Positions 53,062-60,935 of a stretch of DNA of 64,000 bases are shown here, in pieces. The position numbers were made by a program, and so were the translations under genes. The notes below the pieces were generated by a model that searched no databases, was not told the origin of the DNA, and saw only the letters and a program-made list of their open reading frames with translations. This DNA comes from Rosistilla carotiformis (GTDB lineage: Bacteria > Planctomycetota > Planctomycetia > Pirellulales > Pirellulaceae). How positions within the stretch are numbered: position 1 is the stretch's first letter; the number at the start of each line of letters is the position of its first letter. The DNA is taken from positions 6,859,411 through 6,923,410 of the forward strand of contig NZ_CP036348.1 in NCBI RefSeq assembly GCF_007753095.1, in the 5' to 3' direction.

Positions 53062-54261
53062 ATGTCTTTACGCCTCTCGCTTTTGCTTTCGCTACTGGTC
53101 ATCGCCGCGACCGCTGCCAACGGTCAAGACCCTTACGTAGAAGCACGCAAAAAGCTGGTTCAAGATCGCGTGGCCACTGCTGGCGTGACCGATCCGGGAG
53201 TCCTGCGATCGATCGAAACGACGCCACGACATCAATTCATCCCGCGTACGCTTTGGGACCAAGCCTACTACGACATGGCCTTGCCGATCGGCGATTCGCA
53301 GACGATCAGCAGCCCGTTCATCGTTGCGCACATGACCGAAGTGTTGCAGTGCAAACCGGACGATGTGGTGCTGGAGATCGGCACCGGCAGCGGTTATCAA
53401 GCGGCCGTGCTGAGCCCATTGGTCAAACATGTCTACACGATTGAAATCGTCGAACCACTAGGAATCAAAGCCGCGGCAACACTCAAACGCCTCGGTTACA
53501 AAAATGTCTCGGCAAAAGTCGGTGACGGCTTTTTAGGTTGGCCTGAAGCGGCACCGTTCGACAAAATCATCGTCACCTGCTCGCCCGAATCGGTCCCGCA
53601 ACCTTTGGTTGATCAATTAAAGGAAGGGGGCCGGATGGTGATACCCGTTGGTGAACGGTACCAACAGACGCTGTATCTGATGGAAAAGAAGGACGGAAAA
53701 ATCGTCCGGCAATCGTTGCGACCGACGCTGTTTGTGCCCATGACTGGCACGGCCGAAGATGGTCGCTTGAAGCAGCCCGATGGCGAGAATCCCGAAGTGG
53801 TCAACGGCAGCTTTGATGCCGCGTCGGACGATCCGGAACAAGTGCCCGGTTGGTATTATGGTCGACAGTTTGCATTGACTCCCGATCCCGCCAGCGCCGG
53901 TAACTTTGTCCGCTTCCAAAATGAAACCGCAGGCCGCGATTCTCACCTACTGCAAGGCTTAGCACTCGACGGCCGAGCAATCCCGCGCGTCCGACTGGCT
54001 GGTAAAGTTCGCACGCAGAACATCGATAACCGGGGTCGCCCCGACCAACTGCCCGTCGTGGCGGTCAGCTTTTACGATGAAAAACGTCGCGAACTGGGGA
54101 CGTTTTGGATCGGCCCGTTTACCGGGACCCACGACTGGACCGAGCATCAGCGGTCGTTCCGCGTCCCACCGACGACCCGCGAAGCAATCGTCCGTATCGG
54201 CCTCTTTGGAGCCGTCGGGACCATTGATTTCGATGACGTGACACTGACGCCCGAACTGTAG
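53062..54261 (+). CDS. pcm: Exported protein-L-isoaspartate O-methyltransferase with extra C-terminal domain
   Basis: A 399-residue protein. A signal peptide (1-21, ending NGQ) precedes a PCMT domain (about 24-220), recognised by the isoaspartyl-specific RHQFIPRTLWDQAYYD, IGDSQTISSP and the SAM site VLEIGTGSGYQAAVL. The C-terminal about 150 residues (from NGSFDAASDDPEQVPGW) look like a beta-sandwich of the carbohydrate-binding type. PCMT repairs damaged Asp/Asn residues and is normally cytoplasmic and 210-220 residues long. Export raises the question of how SAM is supplied. A planctomycete periplasm-like space or membrane association is inferred. Confidence 0.88.
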   Translation: MSLRLSLLLSLLVIAATAANGQDPYVEARKKLVQDRVATAGVTDPGVLRSIETTPRHQFIPRTLWDQAYYDMALPIGDSQTISSPFIVAHMTEVLQCKPDDVVLEIGTGSGYQAAVLSPLVKHVYTIEIVEPLGIKAAATLKRLGYKNVSAKVGDGFLGWPEAAPFDKIIVTCSPESVPQPLVDQLKEGGRMVIPVGERYQQTLYLMEKKDGKIVRQSLRPTLFVPMTGTAEDGRLKQPDGENPEVVNGSFDAASDDPEQVPGWYYGRQFALTPDPASAGNFVRFQNETAGRDSHLLQGLALDGRAIPRVRLAGKVRTQNIDNRGRPDQLPVVAVSFYDEKRRELGTFWIGPFTGTHDWTEHQRSFRVPPTTREAIVRIGLFGAVGTIDFDDVTLTPEL

Positions 54262-54736
54262 CGAGCTTCCGTCACTCGCCGCTGGGCAACCGTTGGCATC
54301 GCAATTGGGGGGGACCATTGCCGATGGCGTCCCCTCGCGTCGGCGGAGCATCTGCCGATCGGATGACTCCGCAATCAGCGTGAAATCCAAGGCGACAAAC
54401 CACCCCTTCAGAATCACCAACAACACAAACGGGTGTGCGACCAACGCGAACCACCACCCTGGAGGTGGTGAACAATCACCCACCACGCCTAGTGGTTAAC
54501 ACGTAATGCGTGGCGTTGGAAAACCAGGTGTGCGATCGCAATCGGGCAAGCCGTTGCAGTCGTTTTATCTCTGCAGCTTGACCCTAAATCAAATTATTCA
54601 TTGAAATAATTAGGACTAGCAAGCTTGAATAGCAGCCGGGGAAGATTATCCTTTCTGGGTATTCTGGGCGCGAAATCGCGAACACGCTTAATGTAGATTT
54701 TGGGATAAGTTGGAAAGGATCGGGAGGTTCTGACTC
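54262..54736. other. Gene-free stretch upstream of the TIGR03000 gene
   Basis: About 475 bp with no credible gene. Short hairpins occur (CACCACC at 54452-54458 with GGTGGTG at 54464-54470) after the methyltransferase gene. The last 150 bp are AT-rich and end with GGAAAGGATCGGGAGG before the start at 54737, a good ribosome-binding region and the likely promoter area. Confidence 0.55.
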
Positions 54737-55951
54737 ATGCGACGAATTCAATGGATGCCGGTTGCACTAGCAGCCGTGGCGATGACACTTGTTGGGGACA
54801 CCGCACACGCCGGGTGGGGCTCCTTCGGCAGTTACGGTTCTTCGGGCAGCTCGGGCTCTTCGGGCAGCTACGGATCGTACGGCAGCTCGGGCGGAAGCAG
54901 CGGTAGCTATGGCAGTTACTCCGTTTCGTACAGCAGCTACGGAAGTTCGGGCGCCAGCTATGGCAGCTCGGGTTCCAGCGGCGGTAGCTCGGGACACTTT
55001 GGGATTCTGAAACGAATCAAGGCCCGGCACCAAGCATGGCACGCAGCGCGCGCCAGCAGTGGCGGATCGAGCGGCTACGTCAGCGGATATTCAAGCAGCA
55101 GCGGATCGAGCGGATACTCGTCCAGAAGCTACGCGAGCAGCGGCGGCAGCTACGGCTCCTATCGCGCCTACAGCAGCTATGGCAGCAGCGGCGGATCGAG
55201 CGGATACAGTGCCAGCAGCGGCGGCAGCAGCGGATCGTACAGTGCCAACTACTATTCGGCACCTGTCGAATCGTATTCGACACCAATGTACGAATCGGCA
55301 CCGGTTTACAGCGAACCCATGATCGAATCGTCGCAGGGCGAATCGATCATCGAAACACCTGTCGAAGGCGCTTCGTATCATCAAACGCAATCGACCACTT
55401 CGTCCAGCGAAGCATTGCTGACGATGCAAGTTCCTGCCGATGCCAATGTCTACGTCAACGGCAGCAAGACCAGCAGCACTGGCGAACACCGCCAATTCGT
55501 CTCGCGCGGCCTGACACCGGGTTATTCGTATTCGTACGACGTACGCATCGAACACACCGTCAACGGCCAATTGGTCAGCGAATCGAAGGTTGTCCGCCTG
55601 CATGGTGGCGAAACCCGTTCGTTGGTTTACTCGGCACCTGCGGTTGAAGCGCCAGCTTACGTTGCCGCTCCAGAGACCGAATCGGATGCTGTCGAAACCG
55701 TTTTGACCGTTAATGTGCCTGCGGACGCCAAGGTGACTTTGGCTGGCAACGCGACCGATGCCGATGGTACCACACGTACCTTCCGCACCAAGCAATTGCA
55801 GGCTGGTCAAGTTTGGAGCGACTACACCGTTTCGGTTGCGATCCAACGCAACGGACGGACGTTGACCGAAGAGAAGACGATTTCGTTGTCGGCTGGCAGC
55901 TCGCCAGAACTGACCTTCGATTTCGCTGACGAAACGGTTGCAATGCGATAA
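54737..55951 (+). CDS. TIGR03000 domain protein with Gly/Ser/Tyr-rich repeats
   Basis: A 404-residue exported protein. A signal peptide (about 1-25, ending AHAGW) leads into a low-complexity Ser/Gly/Tyr tract (about 26-185: GSYGSSG, SGSSGYS), split by a short basic segment near residues 92-105 (LKRIKARHQAWH). Then come two copies of the planctomycete TIGR03000 domain (about 220-300 and 310-400), each with VPADANVYVNGS or VPADAKVTLAG and a conserved aromatic/Val pattern. Silk-like repeats and beta domains suggest a structural surface protein. GGGAGG lies before the start. A strong terminator follows. Confidence 0.88.
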   Translation: MRRIQWMPVALAAVAMTLVGDTAHAGWGSFGSYGSSGSSGSSGSYGSYGSSGGSSGSYGSYSVSYSSYGSSGASYGSSGSSGGSSGHFGILKRIKARHQAWHAARASSGGSSGYVSGYSSSSGSSGYSSRSYASSGGSYGSYRAYSSYGSSGGSSGYSASSGGSSGSYSANYYSAPVESYSTPMYESAPVYSEPMIESSQGESIIETPVEGASYHQTQSTTSSSEALLTMQVPADANVYVNGSKTSSTGEHRQFVSRGLTPGYSYSYDVRIEHTVNGQLVSESKVVRLHGGETRSLVYSAPAVEAPAYVAAPETESDAVETVLTVNVPADAKVTLAGNATDADGTTRTFRTKQLQAGQVWSDYTVSVAIQRNGRTLTEEKTISLSAGSSPELTFDFADETVAMR

Positions 55952-55982
55952 GCAATGCGTTCGCAATGACACGACCCAGAAG

Positions 55983-56014
55983 CCCGCGTTGGAAATTTCC
56001 AACGCGGGTTTTTT
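55983..56014 (+). terminator. Rho-independent terminator after the TIGR03000 gene
   Basis: A perfect palindrome (55983-56008: CCCGCGTTGGAAA and its complement) is followed by six T (56009-56014). It lies 32 bp after the stop codon and separates the TIGR03000 gene from the HTTM pair. Confidence 0.92.
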
Positions 56015-56044
56015 CGTGCGCTGCGTGCGGTTATCTTCTGACGC

Positions 56045-56689
56045 ATGAACGACGACACACTCTCGCCCCCTTTCGCGCCGCCGCGTTGGTTGAAGATAGC
56101 GATCAGCATCGCCGTCGTCGTCCATTTGTGGGCGGTCGTGGCCGAACCGATCCGCTTTTCAACGCGTGGTCCCGGCGGTCCCTCACCCGCCGCATCGATC
56201 TTTCGCGCCCCGGTCGGCCGCTACGTCGACTTCCTTTACCTCAGCCACGGGTACGCGTTTTTTGCTCCCGATCCCGGCCCCAGCCATCTCGTCGAGGCCA
56301 GCTGGACCGATGCCGATGGCCAGCCGCAAACCGAGACCTTTCCCGATCGCACCAACCAGTGGCCTCGCTTGCTGTATCACCGCCACTTTATGTTGACCGA
56401 GTTTTTACACAACTTGCACGAGCCTCAATCGCTTCCGCCCGACGTGCCACGTGACAGTGTCATCTTTCGCGAATGGCGATCCGGCCGCGACCGCTATGAA
56501 ATGATCCGCGACGGTTTTGCCAATCACCTGCAACACGTCCATGGCGGTAGCGCGGTGCAGATCGATCGCGTCGAACACCGAATGCCGGGGATTCCTGAGT
56601 TCATCGAAGAACAGATCGATCTGGAACACGAGCGGCTGTATCTGACGTTGCCCGATGGCCTGCCGGCTTTCGATGGGATCGCACCATGA
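56045..56689 (+). CDS. Small membrane-anchored protein paired with HTTM protein
   Basis: A 214-residue protein with one hydrophobic segment (about 16-35) after a Pro-rich start. A soluble domain follows, in which YVDFLYLSHGYAFFAPDPGPSHLVE resembles sequence found in proteins next to HTTM genes. No enzymatic motif seen. It overlaps the HTTM gene by ATGA (56686-56689), so the two probably form a complex. The function is unknown. Confidence 0.7.
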   Translation: MNDDTLSPPFAPPRWLKIAISIAVVVHLWAVVAEPIRFSTRGPGGPSPAASIFRAPVGRYVDFLYLSHGYAFFAPDPGPSHLVEASWTDADGQPQTETFPDRTNQWPRLLYHRHFMLTEFLHNLHEPQSLPPDVPRDSVIFREWRSGRDRYEMIRDGFANHLQHVHGGSAVQIDRVEHRMPGIPEFIEEQIDLEHERLYLTLPDGLPAFDGIAP

Positions 56690-57642
56690 ACAAACCGTCT
56701 CGCTGGATCGCCAACTATTTCACCGAACTCACCACGCTGTGGGATCGGTTTTGGTTCACCCCCACCGCGCCGCATACCTTGGCCGCGATCCGGATCGCGA
56801 TCGGGTTGATGCTGCTGTACACGCACCTGGTGCTGGCGTCTCAGCTGCTTGCATTTGTCGGCACTGATGCCTGGGTCACGACCGATACGGTGCGCCAGTT
56901 GCACGAAAACGATTACGCCTGGTCTTATCTTTGGTACGTCGATAGCCCAGCGATCCTGTGGACGCACCATCTGGTCACGATCGCCGTGACGATCTGCTTT
57001 GCCTGCGGGTTCCTCACGCGGCTGACCGCTCCGGCGGCGTGGTTTCTTCAATTGATGTACATGCATCGGTTGACCGGAGCGTTGTTTGGATTGGACCAGA
57101 TGACGACGATGATCACGATGTATCTGATGCTGACACCCTGCGGATCGGTCTGGTCGGTCGACGCTTGGCTGCGTCGTCGTCGCCTAGCCACGGGGCAGCC
57201 GTCGCGATGGTGGTTGCCATCGGCCTCCCCTTCGATCGCTGCCAACATCGGCACACGGCTGATGCAGCTGCATCTGTGTGTGATCTATCTGTTTGGTGGT
57301 GTCAGCAAGATGCGTGGCGAGATGTGGTGGGATGGAACGGCGACCTGGTTTGCGGTTTCCAATTACGAATACCAATCGATGAACATGACCTGGATCGTTC
57401 ACTATCCGATTCTGTTCGCCGCTCTTTCGCACGCGACGGTCCTTTGGGAAACCTTCTACTGTGCATTGGTTTGGCCGCGGCTGACTCGCCCCTGGGTGCT
57501 GTTGACGGCGGTGATGGTCCACGGCGGAATCGCGATGTTCCTGGGCATGATCACCTTTGGCGTGACGATGATCATCGCTAACGCAATCTTCATTCCGGCA
57601 GCGATCTTGCAGACGGTTGGGCAACGGCCGCCCAAAGCCTGA
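56686..57642 (+). CDS. HTTM domain-containing membrane protein
   Basis: A 318-residue polytopic protein with about seven hydrophobic segments, matching the HTTM family (horizontally transferred transmembrane domain), distantly related to vitamin-K-dependent gamma-carboxylase. Recognisable pieces are LAAIRIAIGLMLL, FGLDQMTTMITMYLML and YLFGGVSKMRGEMWWDG. The carboxylase activity has not been shown for bacterial members. It is coupled by a 4-base overlap to the preceding small membrane protein. A 185 bp gap separates it from gpmI. Confidence 0.85.
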   Translation: MNKPSRWIANYFTELTTLWDRFWFTPTAPHTLAAIRIAIGLMLLYTHLVLASQLLAFVGTDAWVTTDTVRQLHENDYAWSYLWYVDSPAILWTHHLVTIAVTICFACGFLTRLTAPAAWFLQLMYMHRLTGALFGLDQMTTMITMYLMLTPCGSVWSVDAWLRRRRLATGQPSRWWLPSASPSIAANIGTRLMQLHLCVIYLFGGVSKMRGEMWWDGTATWFAVSNYEYQSMNMTWIVHYPILFAALSHATVLWETFYCALVWPRLTRPWVLLTAVMVHGGIAMFLGMITFGVTMIIANAIFIPAAILQTVGQRPPKA

Positions 57643-57827
57643 TTTTTGCAGCGTAAACGTTTCGGGCGACTCGATTTGCGGGTCGCCAACGTCGCCGGGC
57701 CGGTATCGAAAAAAAGACGTTTTCGGTACGATGGATCCTCTCGCTGGATGCCGGCCGCTGGTCGGATCCTGCGACCACGCCCGTCGTTTGTCAGAGTTTG
57801 CCTGACTTATTATTTGGAGAGTCACCT

Positions 57828-59444
57828 GTGACTGAAGTTCGCCGAAAACCTGTTGTTGTGATCGTTCGTGATGGTTGGGGACAAAATCCCTTTTCGAAAT
57901 GGGATCAATCCAATGCGGTCCTCATGGGCAAGACTCCAGTCTCCGACGCTTTGATGCAAAGCTATCCCAACACGCTGATCAAGACATCGGGCGAAGATGT
58001 TGGTCTGCCAGCGGGCGTGATGGGGAACAGCGAAGTCGGCCACCAGAACATCGGTGCCGGCCGGATCGTCGATCAAGAAGTGATGCGGATCACCCGTTCG
58101 ATTCGCAAGGGAGAGTTCTTCGAGAACCCCGTGCTGCAGGAAGCGATCGCGCACGTCAAAGCTTCCGGCGGCTCGCTGCACCTGGTCGGATTGATGTCCG
58201 ACGGACGCGTGCACAGCGACCTGGAACACGCGTTTGCCGTCACCGAATTGGTCAAGCGAAGCGGCTTGGCGGGCGACCGCTACATCGTCCATGCGATCAC
58301 CGACGGCCGCGACACCGCGCCGACCGGCGGCTTGGGCTACGTGGCAAAACTGCAAGAGAACCTTGCATCCGAAGGCGTTGGCAAAGTCGGCAGCGTGATC
58401 GGTCGTTATTATGCGATGGACCGCGACCTGCGTTGGGATCGCGTCAAACTCGCCTACGACATGATGACTCGCGGTGCCGAACAAACCGCGGCGACAGCTA
58501 GCGAAGCGATCCAGAGCTATTACGACAACCCAACCGAATCGAATCGCACCGGCGACGAATTCATCACTCCGATCACCGTATCGGACGCCGACACCGTCGA
58601 TCCGAAGCAGCTTGTCAAAGCGGGCGACGCGGTGATCTTCTTGAACTACCGTGGCGACCGAACACGCGAACTGACCAAAGCCTTCACCTACGACGACACC
58701 GAGTGGGCGAACATCGACGGCGGCGGATTCGATCGCGGTGAAAAGATCGACAACCTCTACTTCGCCACGATGACCGGCTACGAAACCGGCCTGCCCGTCC
58801 ACGTGATCTTCGAAAAACCAGCGAAGATGCCAAACATCCTGGGCCAGTACATCAGCACCTTGGGCCTGAAGCAGTTCCGTTGTGCGGAGACCGAAAAGTA
58901 TCCTCACGTCACCTTCTTCTTCAACGACTACCGCGACGATCCTTTCGAAAACGAAGAGCGTGGGATGTTGCAGTCGCCGCGCGACGTGTCGACCTACGAT
59001 CAGAAACCGGAGATGTCGGCCGCTGGGATTACCGACCGCGTGCTGCAAGAGATCGCAGCGGGCAAGACCGATCTGATCATCATGAACTACGCCAACGGCG
59101 ACATGGTCGGCCACACCGGTAACCTGAACGCAGCGATCAAGGCGGTCGAAGTCGTCGATGAATGTGTCGGCAAGATCGTCGAAGCGACGCTAGCCGCGGG
59201 CGGTTCGCTGATCGTGACCGCCGACCACGGCAATTGCGAACAGATGATCAATCCGGAAACCGGCGGCCCGCACACCGCGCACACGACCTACGATGTGCCG
59301 TTGATCGTCGTCGAACCGGGCCTGGACGGCAAGCAACTGCGCAGCGGCGGCCGATTGGCCGATATCGCACCGACCGCTCTGGCCCTATTGGGCTTGGAAA
59401 AGCCGGAAGAGATGACCGGTGAATCGTTGATCGCCATCGATTGA
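57828..59444 (+). CDS. gpmI: 2,3-bisphosphoglycerate-independent phosphoglycerate mutase
   Basis: Glycolytic enzyme interconverting 3- and 2-phosphoglycerate with two Mn ions. The 538 residues fit the family. The phosphorylated Ser lies in MGNSEVGHQNIGAGR. Metal ligands are visible in the N-terminal RDGWG, in NYANGDMVGHTGN and in VTADHGNCEQM near the end. I chose the GTG at 57828 because GGAGA precedes it by seven bases; an in-frame ATG at 57798 would add ten residues. A 7 bp GC-rich hairpin (59455-59461 with 59471-59477) follows the stop before the next gene, which encodes a glucose-6-phosphate-isomerase-like protein. Confidence 0.95.
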   Translation: MTEVRRKPVVVIVRDGWGQNPFSKWDQSNAVLMGKTPVSDALMQSYPNTLIKTSGEDVGLPAGVMGNSEVGHQNIGAGRIVDQEVMRITRSIRKGEFFENPVLQEAIAHVKASGGSLHLVGLMSDGRVHSDLEHAFAVTELVKRSGLAGDRYIVHAITDGRDTAPTGGLGYVAKLQENLASEGVGKVGSVIGRYYAMDRDLRWDRVKLAYDMMTRGAEQTAATASEAIQSYYDNPTESNRTGDEFITPITVSDADTVDPKQLVKAGDAVIFLNYRGDRTRELTKAFTYDDTEWANIDGGGFDRGEKIDNLYFATMTGYETGLPVHVIFEKPAKMPNILGQYISTLGLKQFRCAETEKYPHVTFFFNDYRDDPFENEERGMLQSPRDVSTYDQKPEMSAAGITDRVLQEIAAGKTDLIIMNYANGDMVGHTGNLNAAIKAVEVVDECVGKIVEATLAAGGSLIVTADHGNCEQMINPETGGPHTAHTTYDVPLIVVEPGLDGKQLRSGGRLADIAPTALALLGLEKPEEMTGESLIAID

Positions 59445-59490
59445 TCGGGGCCTCCCCGCGGACGATCCCGCCGCGGGTTCGTGACATCTC

Positions 59491-60813
59491 TTGCAAAGGC
59501 AATTTGTGGGTCGGATTCAATTTGATTATTCGGGTGCGGTCGATGCCAATTATGGCGTGACTGAAGCTCAAATTGCGGAACTGGCCCCCAAGTTGCTCGA
59601 GTTGCAACAGGAGTTCGTCGCTGTTGCTCCGCCGTTCGCTTCGCTTCCACGCGAGTTGTTGGACGGCTACAACGAGCTTCGCGACGACAGCCCGCTGGGG
59701 CAGATCTTTCGCGTCGCCAACCGCTTGCACGACGAAGTCGATGCGGTCGTGGTCCTCGCCGGCGGCGGAGCTTATCGCGGTGTCCAAGCGCTCCGCGATG
59801 CCTGCTGCGATCCCTACCACAACGAATTGTCTCGCGGTGGCCGTGGCAGCAAGCCGCGGATGTATTTCACCGGCAACGATCTCGACAACGATGCGTCGAG
59901 TGCCCTGTTGCATCGGCTGGGACGCGATCTGACAGCGATCGATCCGGTGGTTCGGCGTTGGGCGATGGTCGTGATCGATCCGGCGGGGGAAACGCGAGAG
60001 CGAGCGTTGGCGCTGCGTCAGTTCCTGCCGGCGATGGAGGAATCGCTCGCCGACGACGCGGCACAGTGGCTGCCCGAATTGCTCCTTCCCGTGACCGACC
60101 AACCGAGCAAGCTGCGCGACCTCGCCCAGGCGATCGGGTGCAAGGAGATCTTCCCGGTCTCCAACGAACTCGACGAACGGTTCAACGTCCTCTCCGCCGC
60201 CGGCGTCTTGCCCGCCGCGATGCTCGGGTTGGACTGCGTCCAGCTGCTCGAAGGGGCCGCGGCGATGGATGAACACTTTAGGGCCGCTCCTCCCGAATCC
60301 AACCTCGTGCTGCAATACGTCGCCATCCATCATCTGCTGCAAACGCATCGCGGGATCGATCGACGCGTGATGAATGTCTGGGGATCGGCACTCGAAACGT
60401 TTGGCCTCTGGCACGACCAACTGCTCGCCGGTTCGGGATCCCCGGTGCTGCCGCTAACGACGGTCAGCCCTCGCGACGGGCACCACCTCGATCCAACGAA
60501 CCTGCAGGGCAAAGTCGTCAACCACGTAATCGTCCAACAGCATCGGGCCGACCCGTGGCAGGTCGGGCAGAGCGATGGCGACCACGACGGACTGAACGCG
60601 TTATCCGACCGCAAACTGCCCGACTTGATGACCCAAGCGATCGCCGACTCCGATGCGGCACTGCACACAGCTGGATGCCCGACGACTCAGCTGCGAATGC
60701 ACGAAATCGACACGCACTCGCTAGGTCAGCTGTTCCATATGCTGATGCTCACCACGACGCTCGAATGCCGTCTACAAAACTGCGATTCGAAGGACAAACC
60801 CAGCACAAAATAG
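59491..60813 (+). CDS. Glucose-6-phosphate isomerase-like protein, divergent
   Basis: A 440-residue protein with the full length and domain order of bacterial glucose-6-phosphate isomerase (two SIS domains), following gpmI by 46 bp. Several active-site blocks are altered. The phosphate-loop GIGGS is GGGAY (91-95). The Ser/Thr-rich SGTT block reads PAGET (164-168). GGRFS reads DERFN (228-232). The QL..ES..K block holding the catalytic Glu reads QLLAGSGS (310-317). The Asp-x-His region persists as RDGHHLD, and the C-terminal Lys segment is not recognisable. The start appears to be TTG at 59491. It may be a regulatory or ligand-binding paralogue or have altered specificity; true isomerase activity is doubtful. 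Confidence 0.75.
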   Translation: MQRQFVGRIQFDYSGAVDANYGVTEAQIAELAPKLLELQQEFVAVAPPFASLPRELLDGYNELRDDSPLGQIFRVANRLHDEVDAVVVLAGGGAYRGVQALRDACCDPYHNELSRGGRGSKPRMYFTGNDLDNDASSALLHRLGRDLTAIDPVVRRWAMVVIDPAGETRERALALRQFLPAMEESLADDAAQWLPELLLPVTDQPSKLRDLAQAIGCKEIFPVSNELDERFNVLSAAGVLPAAMLGLDCVQLLEGAAAMDEHFRAAPPESNLVLQYVAIHHLLQTHRGIDRRVMNVWGSALETFGLWHDQLLAGSGSPVLPLTTVSPRDGHHLDPTNLQGKVVNHVIVQQHRADPWQVGQSDGDHDGLNALSDRKLPDLMTQAIADSDAALHTAGCPTTQLRMHEIDTHSLGQLFHMLMLTTTLECRLQNCDSKDKPSTK

Positions 60814-60935
60814 TGAACGTCCCGCGGTAAGTCCGTAAAAATTTCACCCTGCGCGTGACAATCTCGGTGCAGAAAGTGCCTTTTACGAGAAGCATGACTC
60901 TTCTCTTCTCTAGGCATTGGGTAAAAGGTGCGGCG

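Noticed and set aside
57822-59114. 430-codon minus-strand frame
   Set aside because: Antisense to gpmI, whose motifs are unambiguous.
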